From positions 1,117,762-1,181,761 of the forward strand of contig NZ_QUMT01000001.1 in the NCBI RefSeq assembly GCF_003387155.1: 64,000 bases of DNA. Direction: 5' to 3'. Position numbers and translations under genes: made by a program. The stretch's first letter is position 1. Each line of letters opens with the position of its first letter. This stretch comes from Roseateles depolymerans. Its GTDB lineage: Bacteria; Pseudomonadota; Gammaproteobacteria; Burkholderiales; Burkholderiaceae_C. Positions 8,513-17,864 of this stretch are shown in pieces. Below the pieces are notes generated by a model. It was not told the origin of the DNA and made no database searches. It was given only the letters and a program-made list of their open reading frames with translations.

Positions 8513-8658
8513 TGTTCTTGAAACCTCGCGGGAATGTTGACGCAAGTGATTGCGTGAATGTGAGCGCTAGTGTTTGCGTAGGTGTTTCGTAGTTTGGCCC
8601 AGTCTTGTCTTCGAGTACTGAGCAAATTCTGCGGAATATTTACGAAAGATGACGTCGA

Positions 8659-8689
8659 CAAGTCATAATATGATTCATAATATGACTTG
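8659..8689. repeat. AT-rich inverted repeat between tRNA-Lys genes
   Basis: Arms 8659-8673 and 8675-8689 are 15 bp with one mismatch around a single central t. The same DNA contains a 10-bp direct repeat cataatatga (8664-8673, 8676-8685). In a GC-rich genome this AT-rich dyad 12 bp upstream of the second tRNA could be an operator, a promoter (tataat-like cores) or a terminator/processing hairpin. Confidence 0.7.
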
Positions 8690-8701
8690 CAGTGGATCCG
8701 G

Positions 8702-8777
8702 GGGCTCTTAGCTCAGTTGGTAGAGCAGCGGACTCTTAATCCGTTGGTCGAAGGTTCGAATCCTTCAGGGCCCACCA
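8702..8777 (+). tRNA. tRNA-Lys (anticodon CTT), copy 1
   Basis: 76-nt cloverleaf with acceptor GGGCTCT/AGGGCCC, anticodon loop CTCTTAA (CTT) and encoded CCA. Identical in sequence to the copy at 8832. Confidence 0.97.
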
Positions 8778-8831
8778 CTACAGACGTTTAGAGTTTTGCC
8801 GGTAGCCGGTAAAACCGCACCACCGAATATC

Positions 8832-8907
8832 GGGCTCTTAGCTCAGTTGGTAGAGCAGCGGACTCTTAATCCGTTGGTCGAAGGTTCGAATCCTTCAGGG
8901 CCCACCA
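8832..8907 (+). tRNA. tRNA-Lys (anticodon CTT), copy 2
   Basis: Identical to the 8702-8777 gene over all 76 nt, 54 bp downstream of it, with encoded CCA. It is the last gene of the tRNA cluster and is followed by a terminator. Confidence 0.97.
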
Positions 8908-8950
8908 ACTCTTTCCATGCGCATCCATCCATGCCGCATCGAATCCCCCG

Positions 8951-8978
8951 AAAGGGCACAGCTTGCTGTGCCCTTTTT
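8951..8978 (+). terminator. Rho-independent terminator of the tRNA-Lys cluster
   Basis: Stem aaagggcacag / ctgtgcccttt around a short loop, continuing into six T (8974-8979). It lies 43 bp after the third tRNA. Confidence 0.88.
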
Positions 8979-9073
8979 TGCTTTGGGGCCGGCAATCTTC
9001 CCTTCAGCCTTTCCCCCGGCCTTCTTGAGGCCAAGTCCCCTCGGATAGACTGACGGCCTACATTGAGGTTCAC

Positions 9074-10168
9074 ATGTCCCAGATTCAAGAAGCCACCCTG
9101 CTGGCAGCCCTTCAACAGGTGATTGATCCCAATACCGGTCGGGATTTCGTCTCGACACGGCAGCTCAAGAACCTGCGGGTCCAAGGCGACTCGGTCAGCT
9201 TTGACGTGGAACTGGGCTATCCCGCAGCCAGCCAGATCGACAGCCTTCGCGGCCTGCTGGTGGCAGCAGCGCGCACCGTCCCCGGCGTTGGCAATGTGAG
9301 CGTCAGCCTCACCAGCAAGATCATCGCCCATGCGGTGCAGCGCGGCGTGCAGCTACTGCCCGGCGTGAAGAACATCGTGGCCGTGGCCTCGGGCAAGGGC
9401 GGCGTGGGCAAGAGCACCACCGCGGCCAACCTCGCCCTGGCGCTGGCCGCTGAAGGCGCCAACGTCGGCCTGCTGGATGCCGACATCTACGGCCCAAGCC
9501 TGCCGCTGATGCTGGGCATCCAGGGGCGTCCTGAAAGCACCGATGGCCAGACGATGGAGCCGCTGGTCTCCCACGGTCTGCAGCTGATGTCCATCGGCTT
9601 CCTGGTGGAAGAAGACCAGGCCATGGTCTGGCGCGGCCCGATGGCCACCCAGGCGCTGGAGCAACTGCTGCGCCAGACCCGCTGGCGCGACCTGGACTAC
9701 CTCGTCATCGACATGCCCCCGGGCACGGGCGACATCCAGCTGACCCTGTCGCAGCGCGTGCCGGTGAGCGGCTCCGTCATCGTCACCACCCCGCAGGACA
9801 TCGCACTGATCGATGCCAAGAAGGGTTTGAAGATGTTCGAGAAGGTGGGCGTGCCCATCCTCGGCATCGTCGAGAACATGGCGGTGCATGTGTGCAGCAA
9901 CTGCGGCCATGCCGAGCACATCTTCGGCAGCGGCGGCGGAGAGCGCATGGCAGCGCAGTACGGCATGGAGCTGCTGGGCTCCCTGCCGCTGGCCCTGTCC
10001 ATCCGCGAGCAGGCCGACAGCGGCAAGCCGACCGTCGTGGCCGAGCCCGACGGTGCCCATGCCGCCGCCTACAAGGCGATCGCCCGCAAGGTGGCGGTCA
10101 AGCTGGCTGGCCAGGCCAAGGACTACTCCTCCAAGTTCCCGACCATCACGATTTCCAAAACGACCTGA
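9074..10168 (+). CDS. apbC: Iron-sulfur cluster carrier protein Mrp/ApbC
   Basis: The 364-residue P-loop ATPase of the Mrp/NBP35 family carries and transfers FeS clusters. An N-terminal MIP18-like (DUF59) domain (about residues 5-85) is followed by the deviant Walker A GKGGVGKSTT (107-116), switch LLDADIYGPSLP, Walker-B region LVIDMPPGTGD and the cluster-binding Cys274-x2-Cys277 (CSNC). The length and order are standard for proteobacterial Mrp. It is a single gene with its own gap on each side; it could support the FeS-rich formate dehydrogenase downstream but is a general housekeeping factor. Confidence 0.95.
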   Translation: MSQIQEATLLAALQQVIDPNTGRDFVSTRQLKNLRVQGDSVSFDVELGYPAASQIDSLRGLLVAAARTVPGVGNVSVSLTSKIIAHAVQRGVQLLPGVKNIVAVASGKGGVGKSTTAANLALALAAEGANVGLLDADIYGPSLPLMLGIQGRPESTDGQTMEPLVSHGLQLMSIGFLVEEDQAMVWRGPMATQALEQLLRQTRWRDLDYLVIDMPPGTGDIQLTLSQRVPVSGSVIVTTPQDIALIDAKKGLKMFEKVGVPILGIVENMAVHVCSNCGHAEHIFGSGGGERMAAQYGMELLGSLPLALSIREQADSGKPTVVAEPDGAHAAAYKAIARKVAVKLAGQAKDYSSKFPTITISKTT

Positions 10169-10590
10169 TCTTTGGGCCCTTGTCCGGGGTCCAGCAAAAA
10201 CTCTGCTTGAAACTGCAATTTTTGGGTTTTCAGCAGTGCTGCAAACCCCGTTCATTTGCCAGAGCAGGGGGCTTGGTTTTTGTGCGGTGCAATACCGTGC
10301 CAACGTCGTGACCAACCCACAGCGCGCACGCCAGGCGCTCTCCCGAAAGGGGGAGCGCTTTTTTCTTGACACCGTACAACCCCGATGAACACGGGCTTCC
10401 CGGGCATCCGGAGATATCTGAGCACCTATTTCGCCGGATGACTGTGCGGGTGGCGTGTGCCACTGCACACTTCCTCGCGCTCTGACATTGGACAAAGCTT
10501 TCGCTTTGTGTGGAAATATTGAATGCGGGCCGCGTGCCGGCCGTGATTTTTTCCAAGGTGGCGACGGCGCCACCCGGAGGCATCGACAAC
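10169..10590. other. 422-bp gap between mrp and fdnG
   Basis: No gene supported. It contains a terminator (10335-10364), a small perfect hairpin gtgtgc-cact-gcacac (10455-10470) and the leader of the formate dehydrogenase operon. No convincing sigma70 or sigma54 promoter and no Fnr-type site was found by eye. Confidence 0.6.
10335..10364 (+). terminator. Rho-independent terminator upstream of fdnG
   Basis: Stem 10335-10344 with 10349-10358 (10 bp, one G-T wobble), loop gaaa, then six T (10359-10364). It would insulate the formate dehydrogenase operon from mrp transcription. Confidence 0.87.
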
Positions 10591-13500
10591 ATGGACATGA
10601 ACCGGAGGCACTTCTTCCGGGTGAGCGGGGCGGCCGTCATGGGCTCCAGCCTCGTTGCGCTGGGGTTCTCCCCCACTGCGGCATTGGCGGAGACCCGCCA
10701 GTTCAAGCTCTCCCGGGCGACCGAGACACGCAACACCTGCCCGTACTGCTCGGTGGGTTGCGGTCTCATCATGTACTCGCTCGGTGACAAGGCGAAGAAC
10801 GTCAAGAGCGAGATCGTCCACATTGAAGGGGATCCGGACCATCCGGTGAACCGCGGCACGCTGTGCCCCAAGGGCGCGGGCCTGCTGGACTTCGTCCACA
10901 GCCCCAACCGCCTGAAGTATCCGGAGATCCGCGAAGCCGGCAGCAAGGAATGGAAGCGCGTGAGCTGGGACGAGGCGCTGGACCGCGTCGCCAAGCTCAT
11001 GAAGGCCGACCGGGATGCCAACTTCGTCGCCACCAATGCGCAGGGCCAGACCGTCAACCGCTGGTTGACCACCGGCATGCTGTGTGCGTCGGCGTCATCG
11101 AATGAATCGGGCTACATCACCCACAAGGCGATGCGCTCGATGGGGTTGCTCGCGTTCGACAATCAAGCGCGCGTTTGACACGGACCGACGGTGGCCAGTC
11201 TGGCCCCGACGTTCGGACGCGGTGCGATGACCAACCATTGGGTGGACATCAAGAACGCAGACCTGATCCTGATCATGGGCGGCAATGCCGCCGAGGCCCA
11301 TCCCTGCGGTTTCAAGTGGGTGATCGAGGCCAAGCACCACAACAAGGCGAAACTCATCGTCGTGGACCCGCGCTTCACCCGCTCGGCCGCGATGAGCGAC
11401 TACTACGCGCCGATCCGCGCGGGGTCGGACATCGCCTTCCTGGGGGGCGTGATCAACTATCTCTTGTCCAACGACAAGATCCAGCACGAGTACGTCAAGC
11501 ACTACACCAACGCCAGCTTCATCGTGGGCGAGGCCTACAAGTTCGAGGACGGTCTGTTCTCGGGCTATGACGCGGCCAAGCGTAGCTACAACAACTCGTC
11601 CTGGGCCTATGAAATGGACGAGAAGGGGTTCGCCAAGGTCGACCCGACCCTGCAACACCCCCGCTGCGTGCTGCAGCTGATGAAGCAGCACTATGCGCGC
11701 TACACGCCTGAAATGGTCAGCACCATCTCCGGCACGCCGAAGGACAAGTTCCTCAAGATCTGCGAATCCATCGCGGAGACGTCGGCGCCGGGCAAGGTCA
11801 TGACCATCATGTACGCGCTGGGCTGGACACAGCACAGCCAGGGCTCCCAGATCATCCGCACGGGTGCGCTGGTGCAGCTGCTGCTGGGCAACATCGGCCT
11901 GCCCGGTGGCGGCATGAATGCGCTGCGCGGTCACAGCAACATCCAGGGTCTGACCGACTTGGGCCTGCTCTCGACCGCCCTGACCGGCTACATGAGCCTG
12001 CCCAAGGAGTCCGAGCAGGACCTGGACACGTACTACAAGACGCGTGCCCTCAAGCCGCTGCGTCCCAACCAGATGAGCTTCTGGCAGAACTATCCCAAGT
12101 TCTTCGTCAGCCAGCAAAAAGCCTGGTGGGGCAAGGCCGCGACCAAGGACAACGACTGGGCCTACCACTACCTGCCGAAGTGGGACAAGGGCTACGACAT
12201 GCTGCAGACCTTCGACCTGATGCATCAGGGGAAGATCAACGGCTACATCTGCCAGGGCTTCAACCCGGTGGCGTCGCTGGCCAACAAGACCAAGGTGGTC
12301 GAAAGCCTGTCCAAGCTGAAGTTCCTGGTCATCATCGACCCGCTCGAGACCGAGACCGCCAACTTCTGGAAGAACTACGGCGAGTACCACGACGTCAAGA
12401 CCGAAGAGATCCAGACGACCGTCTTCCGCTTCCCGAGCACCTGCTTCGCGGAAGAGGACGGCTCGCTGACCAACTCCGGTCGCTGGCTGCAGTGGCACTG
12501 GCGCGGCGCCGAGCCTCCGGGCGAAGCCAAGCAGGACGCGGAGATCATCGCCGAGCTGTTCCTGCGCATGCGCTCGCTCTACCAGAAGGACGGTGGCGCT
12601 TTCCCGGACCCGATCGTCAACCTGGCCTGGCCCTACAAGATTCCCAACAGCCCCTCGGCCGAGGAGCTGGCGATGGAATTCAACGGCAAGGCGCTGGCCG
12701 ACGTGCTGGATCCGAAGGACCCGACCAAGGTGCTGGCCAAGGCTGGTGAGCAGCTCGCCGGTTTCGGTCTGCTGCGCGACGACGGCTCCACCTCCAGTGG
12801 CTGCTGGATTTATGCCGGCGCCTGGACGCAGGCCGGCAACCAGATGGCCCGCCGGGACAACTCCGACCCGTGGGGCATTGGCCAGACGCTGAACTGGGCC
12901 TGGGCCTGGCCGGCGAACCGTCGCGTGCTCTACAACGCGGCCTCGTGTGATCCGAGCGGCAAGCCGTGGAACGGCAAGCGCCGCCTGATCAGCTGGACCG
13001 GTGACAAGTGGACTGGCTCGGACGTGCCCGACATCCGTCCGGATGCGAATCCGAACGACCCGGATGCCGTGCGCCCGTTCATCATGACGGCGGAAGGCGT
13101 GGCCCGTTTGTTCGCGCCCACCGGCATGGCCGACGGTCCGCTGCCGGAGCACTACGAGCCGTTCGAGACGCCGCTGGAAGTCAACCCGCTGCATCCGAAC
13201 AATCCGAAGGCCAAGAGCAATCCGGCCGCGCGTGTGTTCAAGAGCGACTTCGAACAGTTCGGCAAGCCCGACAAGTTCCCGTATGTCGCCACGAGCTATC
13301 GCCTGACCGAGCACTTCCACTACTGGACCAAGCATGCGCGGTCCAATGCGGTGATCCAGCCGCAGCAGTTTGTCGAGATCGGCGAGGAACTCGCCAAGGA
13401 GAAGGGCATCGCCAACGGCGACACCGTCAAGGTCAGCTCCAACCGCGGCGCCATCAAGGCGGTCGCGCTGGTGACCAAGCGGGTGGCATCGCTGGACGTG

Positions 13501-13662
13501 GGCGGCAAGCGGGTGCATACCGTCGGCCTGCCCAATCACTGGGGCTTCGTGGGGCTGGCTCGCCCCGGCTACCTGGTCAATACGCTCACCCCGTTCGTGG
13601 GTGATGCGAATTCCCAGACGCCGGAAGTGAAGAGCTTCACCGTCAACATTGAGAAAGCCTGA
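10591..13662 (+). CDS. fdnG: Selenocysteine-containing formate dehydrogenase-N/O, alpha subunit (TGA at 11176-11178 = Sec196)
   Basis: Catalytic subunit that oxidises formate to CO2 in the periplasm with Mo/W-bis-MGD. About 1023 residues (E. coli FdnG 1015). A Tat signal [10 protein letters not shown] begins at residue 4. A [4Fe-4S] site is formed by Cys50, Cys53, Cys57 and Cys92 ([17 protein letters not shown]). The frame is interrupted by TGA at codon 196, the Sec position of E. coli FdnG, in the context [23 protein letters not shown]; a hairpin of SECIS type follows directly. Both halves continue the same homology, so this is one gene, not two. ATG 10591 is chosen for the Tat motif and the ggagg about 10 bp upstream (an ATG at 10597 is possible). 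First gene of fdnGHI-fdhE-selAB-selC. Confidence 0.96.
11176..11218 (+). promoter_or_regulatory. Bacterial SECIS element in fdnG mRNA
   Basis: The TGA is followed by an apical hairpin ggcc (11193-11196), loop agtct, ggcc (11202-11205), with a possible lower stem between 11185-11188 and 11213-11216. The loop keeps the G-U used for SelB contact in E. coli fdhF/fdnG. The spacing of about 15 nt from TGA to the apical stem is close to the E. coli elements. Confidence 0.8.
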
Positions 13663-13664
13663 TC

Positions 13665-14627
13665 ATGTCCTCGCTTCAATCGCTCGACATCGCGAAGCGC
13701 TCGGCCACGACCACGCCCAGCCCTGACGCCCGCCGCCAGGTCATCGAGGTGGCCAAGCTCATCGACGTGTCCTCCTGCATCGGCTGCAAGGCCTGCCAGG
13801 TGGCCTGCATGCAGTGGAACGACCTGCGCGACGAGGTCGGTCACAACGTCGGTGTCTATGACAACCCCGCGGACCTGTCGCCGCAGTCCTGGACGGTGAT
13901 GCGCTTTTCCGAGGTGGAGGTCCAGCAGGACCGCCTCGAATGGCTGATCCGCAAGGACGGCTGCATGCACTGCGAAGACCCGGGCTGCCTCAAGAGCTGT
14001 CCGTCGCCAGGTGCGATCGTCAAATACCAGAACGGCATTGTCGATTTCATCTCGGAGCACTGCGTGGGCTGCGGCAACTGCGTCACCGGCTGCCCGTTCG
14101 ACGTGCCGCGCATCTCCAAGGCCGACAACAAGGCCTACAAGTGCAGCCTCTGCTCCGACCGGGTGGGGGTGGGCCTGGAGCCGGCCTGCGTGAAGGCCTG
14201 CCCGACCGGCGCCATCCACTTCGGTTCCAAGGAAGACATGCATGAGTATGCCGAGGAACGCATCGTCGACCTGAAGGAACGCGGCTACGACAAGGCCGGT
14301 GTCTACGACCCGCAAGGCGTCGGCGGCACCCACGTCATGTATGTGCTGCAGCATGCGGACCAGCCCGAGCTCTACCACGGCCTGCCCAAGGACCCGAAGA
14401 TCAGTCCGCTGGTCTCCTTGTGGAAGGGCGCGGCCAAGCCGCTGGCGGTGGCCGCCATGATCGGCGCTGCCGTGGCCGGTTTCTTCCACTACATGAAGGT
14501 GGGACCGATCGAGTCGGGCCATGACAACCCGGATGAGGGCGAAGAGTTCGCGGATGAGCAGGCGCGCAGCCGGGCCCATGCCGACGGCTCGGACACCCGT
14601 AGCGACCTCAATGGCCCGCGCGGCTGA
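13665..14627 (+). CDS. fdnH: Formate dehydrogenase-N/O iron-sulfur (beta) subunit
   Basis: 320 residues; passes electrons from FdnG to the membrane subunit through four [4Fe-4S] clusters. Cys motifs: [11 protein letters not shown] (Cys38, 41, 44, 48), [26 protein letters not shown] and CSLC with ACVKACP. One C-terminal transmembrane helix (around [19 protein letters not shown]) anchors it, as in E. coli. The charged tail after it ([21 protein letters not shown]) is longer than usual. It starts 2 bp after the fdnG stop. Confidence 0.96.
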   Translation: MSSLQSLDIAKRSATTTPSPDARRQVIEVAKLIDVSSCIGCKACQVACMQWNDLRDEVGHNVGVYDNPADLSPQSWTVMRFSEVEVQQDRLEWLIRKDGCMHCEDPGCLKSCPSPGAIVKYQNGIVDFISEHCVGCGNCVTGCPFDVPRISKADNKAYKCSLCSDRVGVGLEPACVKACPTGAIHFGSKEDMHEYAEERIVDLKERGYDKAGVYDPQGVGGTHVMYVLQHADQPELYHGLPKDPKISPLVSLWKGAAKPLAVAAMIGAAVAGFFHYMKVGPIESGHDNPDEGEEFADEQARSRAHADGSDTRSDLNGPRG

Positions 14628-14641
14628 GGAAGGAGCGAACC

Positions 14642-15256
14642 ATGCTGCAACGCTATCCTGACGCACAGCGGATGAACCACTGGCTCATCGCCTTGCTGTT
14701 CTTCGGCGCCGGCCTGTCCGGGCTCGCCTTCTTCCATCCCAGCCTGTTCTTCCTGAGCAACCTGTTCGGCGGCGGTCCCTGGGCCCGCATCCTGCACCCC
14801 TACATGGGGCTGCTGATGGTGCTGGCCTTTGCCGTGCTGGCCCTGCAGCTCTGGAAGGAGAACCGCTGGACCCGCACCGACACGGAATGGGTGCGCCACA
14901 GCAAGGACATGCTGGCCGGCGACAAATCCAACATGCCGCCGGCTGGCAAGTACAACGCCGGCCAGAAGGGCGTCTTCTGGGTGATGGTGGTGTGCCTGAC
15001 CGTGCTGCTGGTGACCGGGTTCATGTTCTGGCATGCCTGGTTCCCGGAGGGCAACATCCTGATGCGCCGCATTGCCGTGCTGCTGCATGCGGCAGCGGCC
15101 ACCGGGCTGATCCTGGGCGTCATCGTGCATATTTATGCCGCCATCTGGGTCAAGGGCACCATCCGCGCCATGACTCGTGGTACGGTGACGGAAACCTGGG
15201 CCAAGCACAACCACCCCCTGTGGTACAAGGAAGTCAAGGAGCGTCCGCGCGCATGA
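14642..15256 (+). CDS. fdnI: Formate dehydrogenase cytochrome b556 (gamma) subunit
   Basis: 204 residues with four hydrophobic helices (about residues 15-35, 50-72, 112-135 and 147-172). It binds two b hemes and reduces quinone. Candidate heme/quinone residues: RMNHW near the N-terminus, HPYMG, FMFWHAW and LLHAAAATGLILGVIVHIYAA. GGAG lies about 12 bp before ATG 14642. Its TGA overlaps the fdhE start (ATGA), which points to translational coupling. Confidence 0.95.
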   Translation: MLQRYPDAQRMNHWLIALLFFGAGLSGLAFFHPSLFFLSNLFGGGPWARILHPYMGLLMVLAFAVLALQLWKENRWTRTDTEWVRHSKDMLAGDKSNMPPAGKYNAGQKGVFWVMVVCLTVLLVTGFMFWHAWFPEGNILMRRIAVLLHAAAATGLILGVIVHIYAAIWVKGTIRAMTRGTVTETWAKHNHPLWYKEVKERPRA

Positions 15257-16374
15257 CGGCCACGAGCAATACGGGCAACGCAGGCGGCACTGGCGAGACT
15301 GGCAAGACGGTCAGCAGCCAGATCCGCCTGATGACACCGGAGGAAATCGCGGTGAACGCGGGCGCTCGCCCCGCGCCACTGCGATTGCCGGAAGCCGGTG
15401 TCTTCGCCGAGCGCGCCCTGCGTCTGCGACAGCTGGCGCAGGACCATCCGATGCGGGACTACCTGCTGTTTGCAGCCGAGGTGGCCCAGCGCCAGCACGA
15501 GCAGCTCAAGCAGGCCCGTCCGCTGACGCTTCCCAATGAATCCGACCTGGCCGAAGCCATGGCTGCGGGCCAGCCTCCGCTGGACAGCCGCACCTTCGCC
15601 CGCCAGAGCGCCTGGCGGGACGAACTGAAGAACCTGCTGCAGGCGCTGGTCACCGCCGCTGTGCCGGCCCCGGTGCAGGCCCTGGCCAAGGACCTGATGC
15701 AGTGGGACGAAGCCACGCTGGAGCGCCAGGCACATGCCCTGCTGTCCGGCGGCGGGCCCGGGCTCGACCCGGCCGCCGCGCCGCTGCTGGCTGCCGCCTT
15801 GCAACTGCACTGGGTGCGCCTGGTCCAGCAGCTGCAGGACCGCTACCAGCGCGCCGGCAAGACCGAACATCTGGCCCCCTTTGGCCTGATCGACGATCCG
15901 ACCGTCTGCCCCTGCTGCGGCTCGCGCCCGGTGGCTTCCATCACCCGCATCGCGGCGGAGATGTCCGGGCAGCGTTTCCTGGCCTGCTCGCTGTGCGCGA
16001 CGCAATGGCATTACGTGCGCATCAAGTGCACCCACTGCCAGAGCACCAAGGGCATCAGCTTCCGCCAGCTCGTGGATGACGACGGCAAGCTGCCCAATGA
16101 GGCGGTGCAGGCCGAATGCTGTGAGACCTGCGGTCATTACCTCAAGCAGGTCCATATGGAAAAGGACCTGCAGGTCGAGCCCCTGGCCGACGACCTGGCC
16201 TCCCTGACGCTGGACCTGCTGGTGGGCGACCTGGGCCTGGTGCGGCACGGATTCAACCCGCTGCTGATCCTGGGCGAACCGGACGCCGGTGACGATCGTC
16301 CTCCCGGCGACGACACCCAGGCACCCGGCCCGGCCCACAGCGGCGCGGCGCCACCGGATCCCGGAGGGCACTGA
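15253..16374 (+). CDS. fdhE: Formate dehydrogenase accessory protein FdhE
   Basis: 373 residues (E. coli 309). FdhE is a rubredoxin-like cytoplasmic factor that interacts with the formate dehydrogenase catalytic subunit before Tat export. Four CxxC pairs are seen: CPCC in [20 protein letters not shown] in [13 protein letters not shown] and CETC in [10 protein letters not shown]. Both ends carry low-complexity, Gly/Thr- or Pro/Asp-rich extensions that explain the extra length. The start ATG 15253 overlaps the fdnI stop; the frame is open further upstream inside fdnI but without family similarity. Confidence 0.94.
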   Translation: MTATSNTGNAGGTGETGKTVSSQIRLMTPEEIAVNAGARPAPLRLPEAGVFAERALRLRQLAQDHPMRDYLLFAAEVAQRQHEQLKQARPLTLPNESDLAEAMAAGQPPLDSRTFARQSAWRDELKNLLQALVTAAVPAPVQALAKDLMQWDEATLERQAHALLSGGGPGLDPAAAPLLAAALQLHWVRLVQQLQDRYQRAGKTEHLAPFGLIDDPTVCPCCGSRPVASITRIAAEMSGQRFLACSLCATQWHYVRIKCTHCQSTKGISFRQLVDDDGKLPNEAVQAECCETCGHYLKQVHMEKDLQVEPLADDLASLTLDLLVGDLGLVRHGFNPLLILGEPDAGDDRPPGDDTQAPGPAHSGAAPPDPGGH

Positions 16375-16376
16375 GC

Positions 16377-17864
16377 ATGAAGCCCGAGGCATCCATGGTC
16401 CATGGTCCGAAGGCGAGTCTCCCGGCCACCCGCCCTGCGCTGACGCCGGCTGCCCCCAAAGACCTCCCTTCCGTCGACCGCCTGCTGCGGGACCCGGCTG
16501 TGGCCTTGCTGGTCGCTGCGCATGGTCATGCGCTGGTGGCGGCGCAGGCGCGCGAGCTGCTCGACGCCTGGCGGGCGGAGGCCCTGCAAGGCCAACTGCC
16601 CAAGGAGCGGCTGGACGGCATCGCCCAGGCCCTGCGCGAGCGCTGCGACGCCCGCCTGACCCCGCGCATGCGCCGGGTGATCAACCTCACCGGCACGGTG
16701 CTGCACACCAATCTCGGCCGCGCGCTGCTGGCCGATGCAGCGCTGCAGCAGGTGCTGGCCTGCATGGGCTCGCCCAACAACCTCGAATTCGACCTGGCCC
16801 AGGGCGCGCGTGGCGACCGGGACAGCCTGGTGGAAGACCTGCTGTGCGAGATCACCGGCGCCGAGGCGGCCACGGTAGTCAACAACAACGCGGCGGCCGT
16901 GCTGCTGGGCATCGCTGCGCTGGCCGGCGGTGGCCGCGAGGTGATCGTGTCCCGCGGGGAACTCGTGGAGATCGGCGGCGCCTTCCGCATGCCGGACGTG
17001 ATGGCGGCGGCGGGCGCGAAGCTGGTCGAGGTGGGCACCACCAACCGCACCCACCCCAAGGACTACGAAGCGGCCATCGGCCCCGCCACCGCGCTGCTGG
17101 TAAAGGTGCACACCAGCAACTACGCCATCCAGGGGTTCACCTCCTCGGTGGATGAGGCCACGCTGGCGCCGATCGCCAAGGCCCACGGCCTGCCGCTGAT
17201 GACGGACCTGGGCAGCGGCTCGCTGGTGGACCTGGCGCAATGGGGCCTGCCCGCCGAACCCTTGCCGCAGCAGATGCTCAAGGACGGCTGCGATGTCGTG
17301 ACCTTCAGCGGCGACAAGCTGCTGGGCGGTCCGCAGGCGGGCCTGATCGTCGGCACGCGCGAGCACATCCAGCGCATCCGCAAGTTCCCGATGAAACGCG
17401 CCTTGCGTTTGTCCAAGCTGCCGCTGGCGGCGCTGGAGGCAACGCTGCGTCTGTACCTCAAGCCGGATCGGCTGACGCAGGACCTGCCGACGCTGCGTCA
17501 TCTCACCCGTCCAGTGGCCCATATCGAAGCCCAGGCCGCACGGCTGCTCGGACCGCTGCGGCAGGCCGTGGCGCCGCGCTTCGAGGTGCGGGCCGCGTCG
17601 ATGCGTGGCCAGATCGGCTCGGGCTCGCTGCCGGTGGAGACCTTGCCGTCGGCCGGGCTGGCGCTGGCCCCGGTGCTGCCGGGCAAGCGCGGCATGGGGC
17701 GCGCGCTGGACGACCTGCAGGCGGCGCTGCGCTCGCTGCCGTTGCCCATCGTGGCGCGGGTGCAGGCGGATGAGCTGTGGATGGACCTGCGCTGCCTGGA
17801 CGAAGGTCCGCGCGAGGCGGAATTCCTGGCGCAACTGCCCAGCCTGGCGGAGGCGCTGCGATGA
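16377..17864 (+). CDS. selA: L-seryl-tRNA(Sec) selenium transferase SelA
   Basis: 495 residues (E. coli 463). A PLP enzyme, decameric in studied bacteria, that converts Ser-tRNA(Sec) to Sec-tRNA(Sec) with selenophosphate. Visible: the N-terminal [13 protein letters not shown] tRNA-recognition region, [55 protein letters not shown] and the PLP lysine in [13 protein letters not shown] (Lys314). About 25 residues are added at the N-terminus. It begins 2 bp after fdhE and its TGA overlaps the selB ATG. Confidence 0.97.
   Translation: MKPEASMVHGPKASLPATRPALTPAAPKDLPSVDRLLRDPAVALLVAAHGHALVAAQARELLDAWRAEALQGQLPKERLDGIAQALRERCDARLTPRMRRVINLTGTVLHTNLGRALLADAALQQVLACMGSPNNLEFDLAQGARGDRDSLVEDLLCEITGAEAATVVNNNAAAVLLGIAALAGGGREVIVSRGELVEIGGAFRMPDVMAAAGAKLVEVGTTNRTHPKDYEAAIGPATALLVKVHTSNYAIQGFTSSVDEATLAPIAKAHGLPLMTDLGSGSLVDLAQWGLPAEPLPQQMLKDGCDVVTFSGDKLLGGPQAGLIVGTREHIQRIRKFPMKRALRLSKLPLAALEATLRLYLKPDRLTQDLPTLRHLTRPVAHIEAQAARLLGPLRQAVAPRFEVRAASMRGQIGSGSLPVETLPSAGLALAPVLPGKRGMGRALDDLQAALRSLPLPIVARVQADELWMDLRCLDEGPREAEFLAQLPSLAEALR

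Noticed and set aside
8443..8661. Minus-strand frame with RIRTCDQRIKSPLLYRLS and similar frames at 8796-9053 (+) and 8843-9331 (-)
   Set aside because: These are well-known translation artefacts of tRNA genes (antisense or sense readings of the tRNA-Lys sequences), not proteins.
10488..10526. Possible sigma54 or sigma70 promoter before fdnG
   Set aside because: Spacing does not fit: the GG-GC distance is wrong for sigma54 and the -35-like ttggac has no -10 at 16-18 bp.
11095..13539. 814-codon minus-strand frame opposite fdnG
   Set aside because: High-GC shadow of a real gene; no domain, composition follows the opposite strand's third-codon bias.
11191..13662. Separate molybdopterin oxidoreductase gene starting at 11191
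   Set aside because: It is the part of fdnG after the Sec TGA; homology continues across the codon without a break.
10591..13662. fdnG as a pseudogene with a nonsense mutation
   Set aside because: TGA position, SECIS hairpin and the adjacent selA/selB/selC make Sec decoding the better explanation.
16137..17834. Long minus-strand frame opposite fdhE/selA and similar frames opposite selB, paaZ and nadB
   Set aside because: Antisense shadows without recognisable motifs.
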